64,000 bases of DNA from Solen grandis (GCA_021229015.1 CM037794.1:39713496-39777495); one strand, 5' to 3'; counted from the stretch's first letter, positions 43,697 to 57,588 are shown. Numbers and translations are program-made. The notes: generated by a model from the letters alone, not told the origin.

Positions 43697-46600
43697 ACTA
43701 GAATCGCAATCGCGATATCATCGGTTTTCGCAACAGCAATTAAATTCAGTTCACGAGTTGCATGATTCGAAAAACATTTCTTCGTTCAATTGCTTGTTGA
43801 TACTGTTAACAGTGATCTTTCAAACGTTTCTGTCGCAACGTTTAAGCAGACTTTTTACCCAAGAGAGTATTGTTGAGTATTACCTGTCAGTTATGAAATC
43901 GCGATATCATCAGTTTTCATGAAAGCAATTCCATTCAGGTTATGAGTCGTATGATTCGAAAAACATATTTCTTCGTTCAATGGCTTGTTGAATACTGTAA
44001 ACAGTGATCTTTCAAACATTTTTGTCGCAATGTATAATCAGACTTTTTACCAAGAAGAATACTTTGAGTATTACCTGTCTGTTATGTAGTCGTAAACTTG
44101 AAAACTTTTTTTACGGACTTCGGGTACTGCAATGTTATATGTGTGTTTTGCTTTATGATGGAGACAATTGCAAACGACAAACAACAGTATAAAATGACAC
44201 ACGACAATGCAATATGCCACTCAACACTATTACGAAGAACTGTTGCATTGAATTACTTTCATTTTCATGAAATATCGCATTATCTTTTTTGTGTCATTTC
44301 AAATTGATGTCACCGAAGAACAGAATGCAAAAAAAATCGCATAAAAATCAGACTTCATTTTTTTTTTTAATTATTAATAGTGATTTCAAGCTAATCGCCC
44401 CCAAGCGGCAAAATGAGAACGAAAACTGATTAAAATTGTACTATTAGGTACCTAGCAATGCAGCAAATGGTTCAATCAAGTATACAAGTCGCACTAGTCA
44501 AATATTCTATTCCTTATATATCACAATTTGAAGCATAAAAACTGATTTACAATTGTTCTTAATAGGATCAAAACTTGGACTGCCGTAAAATGACCAAATC
44601 AAGTCCGATCTTCAAAACCTTAACATCATTGGAAAGCGCTCTTTAAGAAATAAAACTTTTGTTATATACTTTCAATGAAATATTTTTTGTTTTGGAGCTA
44701 TTTGGAGCCAAATAAAAACACAATAATCGTAATATGCCCTTGAACTTTGCAATTTCTTTTTAACTTTTTAATTGTGAGGTCCTTTCAGACATAACAATAC
44801 ATAACTTGTGAAAATATCATGAAGAATGAACAAAAAATAAAGTCAGGAGCGACAAAAACATGTTTAAGACATTTTAATTTTTCCTAAAATTTAGTAAAGT
44901 TTGACCATTTCTAGAGGACAGACCATGCATTTCTTAAATTCGCCACCCCATTTATTTTGTGCGTTTTTGTCTTGCAAATCATTTGCAGCAAACAGAATTC
45001 TTCTATCTGATCTCTAACAAAAATGGTTAGGTTTTTCGGAGACCTACCCTCATCTGCACAGTTTTTTGCGAGGTTCGAACTTTCAACCTTCCGTTAGTAG
45101 CTCAAAAAGTTTAAGCCACTCATCCACTCATACCTCGAAACTATCATACTTTATTAGGCTATCAACAAGGAACACAATGCAACAAACCGCATATGGATCA
45201 GACTTCAACATTTTGAATTATAAGTAGAAAAGTGCTTTCATGCTATGCGCCCCTAGCGGCAAAATGAGAAACAAAATTGGTTAAAATTTTACCATTAGGT
45301 ACCTAGCAATGCGGCAAATAGTTCAATTAAGTATACAAATCGCACTAGTCGAACATTCTATTTCTTATACATCACATTTTGAAGCATAAAAACTGATTTA
45401 CAATTATTCGAAAAAGGATCAAACTTTGGACTGCCGTAAAATGACCAAATCAAGTCCGATCTTCAAAATCTAAACATCATTAGAAAGAATTTTCTAAAAC
45501 TTTGGCTCAGAAAAACTAAATCTTTTGTTCATATATTGTTTATGAATTGTTTTTGATTTTGAGCTATTTCAAGCCGAATTGATATACAATTATCCTAATA
45601 TGACCTTGACCTTTACAATACATTTTTACGTTTTATATTATGTGACACTTAAGAACATAGTTTTACATTAAATGTGAAAATTTCATAGAAATTGAACTAA
45701 AAATAAAGTCAGGAGCTGCAAAAAATCTTAACAGTCATGCTTTGAAAATGTTGATTTTTCGAAAATTTGGTTAAGTTTGACCGCGTACTGTGGACAAACC
45801 ATGCATTTCCCGAATTCGCCACCCCATATATTTTGTGCGTATATGTCTTGCAAATCATATGCAACAAACAAAATTCTTTTATCTCAATTCCAATAAAAAT
45901 GGGCACTTTTTTTGTAGACCTAACCTCATTTTCACTGTTTTTTGCGAAGTTCGAACTTTCAACCTTCCGTAGTCAAAAGTTTTATATACGCAAATTTTTG
46001 AAACCTATCATATTTGATTAGGCTTTTGACAAGGAACACAATGCAAAAAACCACATCTGAATCGGACCTCAAATAACAGAGTTATGAGCATTTGTTGATT
46101 TTTTTCAAAGCGCCCCTAGCGGCAAAAATAAGACAAAAATGAAAATTTTCTCAACGTTAGGATCAAGTTCAGATAAAACTGCATAAACAGTGAAATAATG
46201 ATGAAGATTGAACAAAAAATAAAGTCAGGAGCAGCAAAAAGAGAAAACATATGGATATACAATTGTTTGATAAGAGGATCAAACTTTGGACTGTGGTCAT
46301 TTGATCAAATGAAGTCCGATCTTCAAAAACTAAACATTAATGGAAAGATCTCCTCGAAAACTAAAACTTTTGTTCATATACTTTCTATAAAATATTTTTA
46401 GATTTGGAGCTATTTTATGCCGATATAAATAATAATAATTGGTATATGACCTTGACCTTTGCATATTATGTTGTTGTTTTTTTCTATGAATTTATTTGTT
46501 TTATAAAAATGCATAAACAGTGAAATAATGATGAAGATTGAACAAAAAATAAAGTCAGGAGCTGCAAATAACCTTAAAAGTCATGCTTTTAAAATGTTGA

Positions 46601-47103
46601 TTTTTCGAAAATATTGGTTAAGTTTGACCGCATACTGTGGACAAACCATGCATTTCCCGAATTCGCCACCCCATATATTTTGTGCGTATATGTCTTGCAG
46701 ATCATATGCAACAAACAAAATTCTCCTATCTCATCTCTGAATAAAATGGGTAGGTTTTTGGTAGACCTACCCTTATTTCACAGTTTTGCGAGATTCGAAC
46801 TTTCAACCTCCTGTAGCACGAAAGTTTTATATACGCAAATTTTTGAAACCTATCATATTTTATTGGGCTATTTACAAGGAACATTGTGCAAAAACCGCAT
46901 TTGAATCGGACCTCAAATAATGGAGATATTGCTTATTAAATATTTTCATATAAAACGCCACCTGGCGGGAAAATCAAAACAAAAATGAAAATTATCTCGA
47001 CGTTAGGATCATCTTCAAGTACGTGGTTATTACTGATAAAAGTTTCATAGATGTGGCTTTTCTCACCTCGGAGCTATGCCGTTCACAAAAAAGGGGAAGA
47101 AAA

Positions 47104-47142
<39 letters not shown>
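43697..47142 (+). repeat. Mixed 190-bp, 840-bp and 330-bp modules
   Basis: Two 190-bp units (to about 44090) are followed by two 840-bp modules (about 44490 and 45340). Two 330-bp units (46198 and 46528 start words) follow, then the common tail and a roughly 40-base A-tract ending at the hairpin at 47143. The order matches 38931-41783 shifted by about 4.48 kb, so this is a second, diverged copy of that higher-order arrangement. Confidence 0.7.
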
Positions 47143-47145
<3 letters not shown>

Positions 47146-47392
47146 TTTTCGCCCGATGCGAAAACCTAAAAAAAAAAGAAACGAAGAAGAACTAGAATCG
47201 CAATCAAATTGCGATATCATCGGTTTTCGCAATTCAATCACATTTTTAAACAATAGAAATTGAAATGTATCATATTTGATTAGGCTTATGACAAGCAACA
47301 CAACGCAAAAAAAACGTAATTGAATCAGACCTCAAATAACAGAGTTATTAGCCTCTAGTGACCTTTACAAAACGCCCCCTAGGGATAATTAT

Positions 47393-48350
47393 ATCAAAGG
47401 GGAATAACACAAAAAGTGCACATGGTAGACATATGGTCCTTGCACACTGCACTTCGCGTCATTGCAAGGAACATACAAATGAAGTTTCAAGTCATTCAAA
47501 CTTATGGTGACAAAGTTATGCTTCGGACAAGAAATTCTATCAAAGGGAAATAACTTAAAAGTGCACAAGGTAGAGTTATGGTTCTTATGCACTGCACTTT
47601 GCGTCATTGAAAGGAACATACATGTGAAGTTTCAAGTCATTCAAATTTATTGTGACAAAGTTACCCTCCGGACAAGAAATTCTATCAAAGGGGAATAACT
47701 CAAAAAGTGCACAAGGTACAGTTATGATTCTTGCGCACTGCACTCCTTGTCATTGCAAGGAACATACATATGAAGTTTCAAGTCATTCAAACTTATGATG
47801 ACAAAGTTATGCTCCGGACAAAAAATATCAAAGGGGAATAACACAAAAAGTGCACAAGGAAGAGTTATGGTTCATGCGCACACACCGCGTCACTGCAAGG
47901 AACATACATATGAAGTTTCAAGTCATTCAAACTTATGGTGACAAAGTTATGCTCCGGACAAGAAATTCTATCAAAGGGGAATAACACAAAAAGTGCACAA
48001 GGTAGAGTTATGGTTCTTGTGCACTGCACTTGGCGTCATTGCAAGGAACATACATATGAAGTTTCAAGTCATTCAAACTTATGGTGACAAAGTTATGCTC
48101 CGGACAAGAAATTCTATCAAAGGGGAATAACACAAAAAGTGCACAAGGTAGAGTTATGGTTCTTGTGCACTGCACTTGGCGTCATTGCAAGGAACATACA
48201 TATGAAGTTTCAAGTCATTCAAACTTATTGTGACAAAGTTATGCTCCGGACAAGAAATTCTATCAAAGGGGAATAACTCAAAAAGTGCACAAGGTAGAGT
48301 TATGGTTCTTGCGCACTGCACTCCGTGTCATTGAAAGGAACATACAAAGT
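47393..48350 (+). repeat. 145-bp tandem array in the duplicated segment
   Basis: atcaaaggg starts units at 47393, 47539, 47684, 47826, 47970, 48116 and 48262, spacing 142-146 bp. Each unit has agtgcacaaggtagagttatgg, cattgcaaggaacatacat and acaaagttatgctccggac. The paralogue array is at about 57827-58700. Confidence 0.9.
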
Positions 48351-49909
48351 AACCCCTATACTATAGTCAGGCTACACAAAAATGATATTAAGCAAAATCT
48401 CCAATAGCAGCAAAACGTTAAACAAATTTATTTACATATTACATTTTAGTTTTTAGAAATGCAGTAAATTAGGATTTCTGCAGTTTAGTGTGTTCTTGTC
48501 TTCACTCTGAAAGGCGAAAGGTGAAATTACAAAACATGCCATATTGTCGTTGTGAAGAAATTAAATATGCCAGGCAAAATAACAAACTTTTAACAGGCGA
48601 ATGAAAAAAAGTATAGTCTTTGAATGTTTCTTGTTAGCAGTACGAAACCTTTTATGTCAGAACCATTTATCTGTCTTATATTGTATCTTGACCCTAATAG
48701 GCGAAAGAATGAAAAGATGCCATATTGTCATTATTTCGCCTTTTGCTTTTTGGGTCAAAGACACAACATATGCCTGGCAAAATAACAAAATTTTAATAGG
48801 TGAAGGAAAGAAAAGTTTCATCTTTGAATGTTTCATGTCCTGGGTTATAAACATCAGACACCACGATATAGCAGATTTCCTGTTGTAGTGTTTTCGACTA
48901 ACAAAAAAGTTGAAGGAACAAATTGACAACACTTCTGGTTTTGCCATCCGTGGTTATTCTTAATCACTGAAGAATCTGCTGACATTAAGAACATAGAGTA
49001 AATAATTATATGAAAATGTAATACTGAAAAAATTAGTATGGAAAAGTTCAATTTATATATGATATAAGCAAGTTCTTATGTAAGACATGCTGGAAACTGC
49101 TGACTATATGCACAAAGCAGGAAACTGGTGACCCTATATAGGATGAGAATCTGGAGGGAGAAACTCAAAGCATTCAAAGACGAAACATTTTGTCCTTTCG
49201 CCTTTAAAAAATGTATATTTCGCTTGACATGTTTCGTGTTGTCGTGTCCATGCCCCGAAAGGCAAAATAACGACATTGTGGCATTTTTCGTTATTTCGCC
49301 TTTCGGGCGAAATGGCAGAAATCAGCCACCACAGTCCCCTGATCATATATACAAATAGAAACCGGAGGGCGAAACCATAGTGCTATCTTATTATTTCGAC
49401 TTTTCCTTTTGATGCGCAAAAACACGACAACACGAAATCTGCTACAGTGTCGTGTCTTCGCCTTTCAGGTTTAGGGTGCGAACACAAGAACACGACAACT
49501 AAAGGGCGCCAAAATGAAATGGTTTCTACCTGCAAACATGAAACATTCAAAGAGGAAAGTTTTTATTCAATTAGGGTACTTTTTTTTGCTTTGCCTGTTA
49601 AAATTTCATTATTTCGCCTGGAATATTTTGTGTTTTCGTGTTTTTGCACCGAAAGGCAAAAGGTAAAATAACGACATTATGGCATGTTTTTGTTATTTCG
49701 CCTTTTGCCTTTCGGAATGAAGACACGAACACACGAAATGTCTAAAATAATCCACCATTGAAGAAAGTTCAGTCAAGTATACAAGAAGCACAAGTCGAAT
49801 ACTTTTCTTTATACATCACAATTTGAAACAAAAGAAAATGTAACCAAAAAAGATCAAATTTTTACCAATATTACATCACCAAATCATGTTTTTTTTTGAT
49901 TTGGTGCAA
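48351..49909 (+). repeat. Degenerate repeats of a TTTCGCCTTT / AAAGGCGAAA word
   Basis: The word and its reverse complement recur in both orientations, including a hairpin ATTTCGCC-tttc-GGGCGAAAT at about 49293-49311. Frames up to 96 codons overlap on both strands and are shared with copy 2 only because the DNA is duplicated. Confidence 0.55.
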
Positions 49910-49918
49910 TTTGGTGCC

Positions 49919-50804
49919 TAGTCCTATAAATAAGCCTTCGCATATCATAATTCCCCTTCAACATTAAATAAACTGATTTTTAACATTTTTACTTTCAACA
50001 GATATGCGAAGTCTTATGGCTTCCCATAGAGGTCCATGTAGCAAAATATTAAATTAAGTATACGTGACTGTTGACAAAATAACTCTCATATATAGAAAAC
50101 AAACCCAAAAACATATTAATTGATCACATTAAAATTTGAAATATCACCATTATAATGTCAAAAAATCCTTTTGTAGTTGACATATCAATTGATGAAGTAA
50201 TTTGTCCACCATCTTGCTGTGTAAATCAGTGTTATATAAAATATACGGAATAGCCGAAAATATTTAGACGAAATAAATAAAGTCAAACTAACGATGTTGA
50301 GTGGGACAATTCTCATTCACTGATATATTATCATCTGTCATATCGCTCACTACACGATATAAACGTTTCCAACATTGGAAATGTTTATTTTGGACTTTGA
50401 ACACGATATAGTTTACAAGACAAACTTCATCTAACCAAAATTCGTGTTCCCAGTTTAACCCTGACTGTACACATTATTTTCGGAACACTCGGTGTTGTTT
50501 GTACGAAATGGAGGATATAAACGCAAAAAAGGAAAGTGAAGTTTTTGATAAAGTATTTCACCCTCTTAATGTCTATGTATGACAATTTCCTTAACTAAAA
50601 TGGTAAATTTTTATGTCTGCTTTAAGTTTATTGTGTTTTCATAGTGAATTGCCAATTTTTATGCCTATGATAAATGGAAATGTAGCGCGTAAGAATTCAC
50701 GCGGAGTTTGCTACATCAATGTATACGGCGAGCCATAAGACATAGCGTATCAAGGAAATGTCAAAATAGTAAAATCGATACGCTATGGCTTATTTATAGG
50801 ACTA
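49919..50804. mobile_element. 886-bp MITE with 28-bp TIRs and 9-bp target duplication (Mutator-like)
   Basis: The left end TAGTCCTATAAATAAGCC (49919) equals the reverse complement of the right end (to 50804) over 18 bases and at 25 of 28 overall. It is flanked by TTTGGTGCC at 49910-49918 and 50805-50813. The paralogous segment has a single TTTGGTGCC at 60276-60284 with no insertion, so the boundaries are exact. A 9-bp duplication is typical of Mutator-like elements. The interior is non-coding. Confidence 0.85.
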
Positions 50805-51779
50805 TTTGGTGCCCAATAAGAATACAATATTATAAACTTACTTCATATCCGTATCCTATCCTAGATCATGTGTATATAAGGATGTGTGTTACTGGTTGGT
50901 CAAATCACCTATAAGCATGTTGTCATTAGTATATATAACATGACAATCATTTTATAGAAGAAACCATGCCATATCTATATAATCTTTCTCCGTTGAAACT
51001 TTAATACTTTGTAAAAATCCGTAACACAGTTGTTTTGATTTGCTTTCATGAGTCACCCGGTACCACATTTTTTCTACACGAACATGATACTCTGTTATTA
51101 GACTAGCATCAGTTATTGTTTATTACACTATGCTATCTATGTATCAGTGCAGTATTCGATTAATTTTCATGGTACTTCACTGTCTCTCTCCCTGTCTGTT
51201 TCTCTCTCTTTTTTTTAATCTCACACTTAAATTTAGGTTGATTTAAAAGCTTACTTAGCTGATTACCTGTACATCACATGATGATTTTTTTGCCTGTAAT
51301 GCTAATGTTTCCAACCTATGTAAGACTTATGCAATGTTTATAATTAAAATCCCTTAATATTGAAAATTCTATCTTCCAAGGTGCTATATACGCGTGAATC
51401 TAGCCTGTAGTTTACTGTTGTTTTTAATACAACTGACTTTTTAATTTGAAATCCTATTTTTTAAGTATTTTCTACCTAATCAATTGATTACAGCAGTATT
51501 ATAACTATTGTGATTTATATGTTACATCTATGACAGAGAAAGGGGGGGGGGAGAGAGAGAAAATAAAACTGACGCTCTAACCACACTCATTGATTTTTTA
51601 TACGTCTTGTAAAATCATCAGTGGATGGTTGTTTTGTCTGTCTCCCAATAATGAGTGATCATTTAGCTTTCTCCTTTAAATGACGCGTAAAGAAGTCAAT
51701 GCACGAAAACCAAGTTAACCGAATAAATTGGCAGCGTTAGTATCGTGCATGGATCGTATCGTGTATATGAACCAAACGT

Positions 51780-51862
51780 GTAACGTGCGCGCACCGTGTA
51801 CCGTGCGTTCCGTGTCCGTGCAACGTGCGTTCCGTGTCCGTGTAACGTGCGTTCCGTGTGCC
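51780..51862 (+). repeat. 22-bp GC-rich minisatellite, copy 1
   Basis: The unit CGTGCGTTCCGTGTCCGTG plus three bases is repeated about 3.5 times, with a TA/CA variant. An identical array lies at about 61218-61300. Confidence 0.85.
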
Positions 51863-53374
51863 GACTTGCACACAAGCCGCACTGTATATACACATAATAA
51901 AGTTATTATATATGAAATTCATAAAATTCGTAAATGATTGTTATGATGCAGATATTTTCTAAGGCTGAGATGTATTCAGAAATCAAGTAACCTTACAATC
52001 ATATATACACTTTTTAAAACTTGTGTAGAAAGGTATATGCAAAGGTACACATTACTTATTGTTTGCAAAACTGACTCTAGCATAAAAACATTAATGTTGA
52101 GATTTTCATAGCTATATTTTTCATTATGCCCAATTAAATCTATGTGAGAGAGAGAGACAGACAGACAGATAGAGAGGTAAGGATGAGAGCAGAAACTTAT
52201 AGTGATTTATTCGCTTCAATAACAGTGTACTGCATTGGTGGCTAAGATAAGTCAGTCTGCTTTTAAACATAGCTACCAATCTCCAGGCGACCATAATTAG
52301 GAAGATCTTTTTTTTTCTCCAGAAACCATTAACTTTGTCATGTCATAGATACTACATTTCACAACCGATTTTGATCAAGATTATTTTACTTGAATTATAA
52401 GATTTTAAACTTCAGGATAATCACACAAAAAAATAACTAAATTCAAACTTTGAAAACAAATTTACAATTTTTCCAAAGAGGATAAACTTTGAACTGCCAT
52501 AAAATGACCAAATCAAGCCCGATCTTCAAAAACTAAACATCATTTGAAAGGTCTCTTCAAGACCTAAATCTTATCCGCACATGATAACAATGAAATATTT
52601 TTAGTTTTTGAGCTATTTGAGGCCGTTTAAAAATCCAATAATCATGATATGACCTTGACCGTTGCAATATTTTTTAATTTTTTTTCTCGGAACATTCAGG
52701 ACATTAAACTACATAAAGTGTGAAAATTTCATGGAAAAGGAACAAAAAATAAAATCAGGAGCAACACAAATGTGTTCAAGAAATGTTAATTTGTCCCAAA
52801 ATTTAGTAAAGTTTGACCGTTTCTAGAAGACAAACAATGCATTTTTCAAAATCGCCAACCCATATATTTTGTGCGTATATGTCTTGCAAATCATATGCAA
52901 CAAAAAGAACTCTTCTATCTCATCTCTGAAAAAACTGGATAGGTTTTTCGTAGACCTACCCTCATTTTCACCATTTTTTGTAAGGTTTGAACTTTCAACC
53001 TTCCGTAGCTCAAAAGATTTATGTACGCCAATCATTGAAATCTATCATATTTTATTAGGCTATCATCAGTGAACATAATGCAAAAAACCGCATTTGAATC
53101 GGACCCCAAATAACAGAGTTACTCCTCTTTTTATGATTTTATACAAAGCGCCCCCTAGCGGAAAAACAAAGACAAAAATGAAAATTTTCTCAACGTAAGG
53201 ATTAAGTTCATATAAGTAGAAAAAACTGGTAGAAATTTCATAATTGTGCCTTTTTTCTATCATGGCGATATGCCGTTCACAAAAACCGGCGGAAAAATAA
53301 TAAAAAAAAAAAAAAAAAAAATAAAACAGAAGAAGAACAATAGGTTTTCGCCCAGCGATGCGAAAACCTAACAA

Positions 53375-55481
53375 TAGGTTTTCGCACTGCGATGCGAAAA
53401 CCTAATAATTCTACTTGAGGCTGAAAGCCCTAATAAAAGTTTGAAGAAAGCCGTTATAACAAAGGCAATGTGCTTATCGGTCCTGGTGTACACCATTGCA
53501 TCCTAAAATGCACCTCATTCTCTCAAATACGCATCGCAATTCACCTTTCAACACGGACACTCTTTCCTGCGTAGGAACGTCCGGATCGTGGGTAACCAAC
53601 CCAATAACCGCCTTCTTCTCTTACGTCCAATTGCTAGATTTTCGTATACAAGCCCTTATCCGAAAAACATGAATATCTGCCATGTTTGTTGACGGAATCA
53701 CTTGAATTTTTCAGGACATTTTGCACATTGTAGTCTACGGCATTCTTGCAAATTTCAACTTCAAACACCAACTGTCGATTTTATATGGTTTTTTAAATAA
53801 TATCTGCTTAAATATGCATGAAATCATAATCACGTGACCAAACAAGTATTCCTTGCAGTATACATCACTTCACTTTTCAGTGTGTTAATGCTGAAGAAAT
53901 CATAATTTTTGACTCAAAGTTCATGAAACTACAGCGTTTCAATTTCGTTAAAAGTACACTTTTCGCCTTTCTGTCATAACTCAACCAATTCAAGCCCGAT
54001 CTTCAAAAACTAAACACCAATGGAAAGATCTCTTCACAAACTAAAACTTTTGTTCATATACTTTCTATAAAATAGTTTTAGATTTGAAGCTATTTCGTGC
54101 CGATAAAAATAACAATAATCGGTATTATGACCTTGACCTTTGCATATTTTCATCGTTATTTACTACGATTTTATTTGTATTATTTAAATGCATAAACAGT
54201 GAAAAAATGATGAAGATTGATCAAAAAATAAGGTCAGGAGCTGCAAGAAAGAGGAAATATACGGATTTACACTTGTTTGATAAAAGGATCAAACTTTGGA
54301 CTGTGGTAATTTGATCAAATGTAGTCCGATCTTCGAAAACTAAACACCAATGGAAAGATCTCTTCACAAACTAAAACTTTTGTTCATATACTTTCTATAA
54401 AATATTTTTAGATTTGAAGCTATTTCGTGCCGATAAAAATAACAATAATCGGTATTATGACCTTGACCTTTTCATATTTTCATCGTTATCTACTACGATT
54501 TTATTTGTATTATTTAAGTGCATAAACAGTGAAAAAATGATGAAGATTGATCAAAAAATAAGGTCAGGAGCTGCAATAAAGAGGAAATATATGGATTTAC
54601 ACTTGTTTGATAAAAGGATCAAACTTTGGACTGTGGTAATTTGATCAAATGAAGTCCGATCTTCACAAACTAAACACCAATGGAAAGATCTCTTCACAAA
54701 CTAAAACTTTTGTTCATATACTTTCTATAAAATATTTTTAGATTTGGAGCTATTTTATGCCGATATAACTAATAATAATAGGTATATGACCTTGACCTTT
54801 GCATATTATGGGTGATTTTTTTTCTATGATTTTATTTGTTTTATAAAAATGCATTAACGGTGAAAAAATGATGAAGATTGAACAAAAAATAAAGTCAGGA
54901 GCTGCAAATAACCTTAAAAGTCATGCTTTTAAAATGTTGACTTTTCGAAAATATTGGTTATGTTTGACCTCGTACTGTGAACAAACCATGCATTTCTAAA
55001 AATCGCCACCCCATATATTTTGTGCGTATATGTCTTGCAAATCAAATGCAACAAACAAAATTCTTCTATCTCATCTCTGAATAAAATGGGCACGTTTTTG
55101 GTAGACCTACCCTTATTTCACAGTTTTTGCGAGATTCGAACTTTCAACCTCCTGTAGCACGGAAGTTTTATATACGCAAATTTTTGGAACCTATCATATT
55201 TTATTGGGCTATTTACAAGGAACATTATGCAAAAACCGCATTTGAATCGGACCTCAAATAATTGAGATATTGCTTATTAAACATTTTCATATAAAACGCC
55301 CCCTGGTGGGAAAATCAAAACAAAGATGAAAATTTTCTCGACGTTAGGATCATCTTCAAGTACGTGGTTATTACTGATAAAAGTTTCATAGATGTGACTT
55401 TTCTCACCTCGGAGCTATGCCGTTCACAAAAAAGGGTTAGAAAAATAAAAAAAAAAAAAAAAAGAAACAGAAGAAGAACAA
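53375..55481 (+). repeat. 2107-bp tandem duplication, unit 1
   Basis: The unit runs hairpin to hairpin and contains the conserved segment (53405-53995), three 330-bp-type units (about 53996-54900), the common tail and an A-tract. Unit 2 follows directly. Differences noticed are a T indel at about 53768 and A-tract length. Confidence 0.9.
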
Positions 55482-57588
55482 TAGGTTTTCGCACTGCGAT
55501 GCGAAAACCTAATAATTCTACTTGAGGCTGAAAGCCCTAATAAAAGTTTGAAGAAAGCCGTTATAACAAAGGCAATGTGCTTATCGGTCCTGGTGTACAC
55601 CATTGCATCCTAAAATGCACCTCATTCTCTCAAATACGCATCGCAATTCACCTTTCAACACGGACACTCTTTCCTGCGTAGGAACGTCCGGATCGTGGGT
55701 AACCAACCCAATAACCGCCTTCTTCTCTTACGTCCAATTGCTAGATTTTCGTATACAAGCCCTTATCCGAAAAACATGAATATCTGCCATGTTTGTTGAC
55801 GGAATCACTTGAATTTTTCAGGACATTTTGCACATTGTAGTCTACGGCATTCTTGCAAATTTCAACTTCAAACACCAACTTGTCGATTTTATATGGTTTT
55901 TTAAATAATATCTGCTTAAATATGCATGAAATCATAATCACGTGACCAAACAAGTATTCCTTGCAGTATACATCACTTCACTTTTCAGTGTGTTAATGCT
56001 GAAGAAATCATAATTTTTGACTCAAAGTTCATGAAACTACAGCGTTTCAATTTCGTTAAAAGTACACTTTTCGCCTTTCTGTCATAACTCAACCAATTCA
56101 AGCCCGATCTTCAAAAACTAAACACCAATGGAAAGATCTCTTCACAAACTAAAACTTTTGTTCATATACTTTCTATAAAATAGTTTTAGATTTGAAGCTA
56201 TTTCGTGCCGATAAAAATAACAATAATCGGTATTATGACCTTGACCTTTGCATATTTTCATCGTTATTTACTACGATTTTATTTGTATTATTTAAATGCA
56301 TAAACAGTGAAAAAATGATGAAGATTGATCAAAAAATAAGGTCAGGAGCTGCAAGAAAGAGGAAATATACGGATTTACACTTGTTTGATAAAAGGATCAA
56401 ACTTTGGACTGTGGTAATTTGATCAAATGTAGTCCGATCTTCGAAAACTAAACACCAATGGAAAGATCTCTTCACAAACTAAAACTTTTGTTCATATACT
56501 TTCTATAAAATATTTTTAGATTTGAAGCTATTTCGTGCCGATAAAAATAACAATAATCGGTATTATGACCTTGACCTTTTCATATTTTCATCGTTATCTA
56601 CTACGATTTTATTTGTATTATTTAAGTGCATAAACAGTGAAAAAATGATGAAGATTGATCAAAAAATAAGGTCAGGAGCTGCAATAAAGAGGAAATATAT
56701 GGATTTACACTTGTTTGATAAAAGGATCAAACTTTGGACTGTGGTAATTTGATCAAATGAAGTCCGATCTTCACAAACTAAACACCAATGGAAAGATCTC
56801 TTCACAAACTAAAACTTTTGTTCATATACTTTCTATAAAATATTTTTAGATTTGGAGCTATTTTATGCCGATATAACTAATAATAATAGGTATATGACCT
56901 TGACCTTTGCATATTATGGGTGATTTTTTTTCTATGATTTTATTTGTTTTATAAAAATGCATTAACGGTGAAAAAATGATGAAGATTGAACAAAAAATAA
57001 AGTCAGGAGCTGCAAATAACCTTAAAAGTCATGCTTTTAAAATGTTGACTTTTCGAAAATATTGGTTATGTTTGACCTCGTACTGTGAACAAACCATGCA
57101 TTTCTAAAAATCGCCACCCCATATATTTTGTGCGTATATGTCTTGCAAATCAAATGCAACAAACAAAATTCTTCTATCTCATCTCTGAATAAAATGGGCA
57201 CGTTTTTGGTAGACCTACCCTTATTTCACAGTTTTTGCGAGATTCGAACTTTCAACCTCCTGTAGCACGGAAGTTTTATATACGCAAATTTTTGGAACCT
57301 ATCATATTTTATTGGGCTATTTACAAGGAACATTATGCAAAAACCGCATTTGAATCGGACCTCAAATAATTGAGATATTGCTTATTAAACATTTTCATAT
57401 AAAACGCCCCCTGGTGGGAAAATCAAAACAAAGATGAAAATTTTCTCGACGTTAGGATCATCTTCAAGTACGTGGTTATTACTGATAAAAGTTTCATAGA
57501 TGTGACTTTTCTCACCTCGGAGCTATGCCGTTCACAAAAAAGGGTTAGAAAAAAAAAAAAAAAAAAAAAAGAAACAGAAGAAGAACAA
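55482..57588 (+). repeat. 2107-bp tandem duplication, unit 2
   Basis: It is near-identical to 53375-55481; long stretches show no differences. It ends in a longer A-tract followed by the hairpin at 57589-57618. Confidence 0.9.

Larger units (their letters stand above)
47143..53370 (+). repeat. Duplicated segment, copy 1 (6.2 kb, hairpin to hairpin)
   Basis: It matches 57589-62878 almost throughout. Corresponding sites are 10,366 bp apart on the left and 9,517 bp apart on the right. Copy 1 has an extra 886-bp insertion plus a duplicated 9-mer (49919-50813). Local replacements lie near 51540-51740 and 52280-52320. Both ends coincide with AGGTTTTCGC hairpins. No supported gene. Confidence 0.85.

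Noticed and set aside
47393..48350. Regular repeats considered as a CRISPR array
   Set aside because: The whole 145-bp unit is conserved, so there are no unique spacers. The sequence is eukaryotic.
48601..48947. 95-96-codon frames on both strands, conserved in the second duplicate
   Set aside because: The conservation is at DNA level across the whole duplicated segment, both strands are open, and there is no family resemblance.
54084..56752. Four near-identical 76-codon frames beginning MKLFRADKN
   Set aside because: They follow the 330-bp satellite unit exactly and duplicate with it. Related units elsewhere break the frame.
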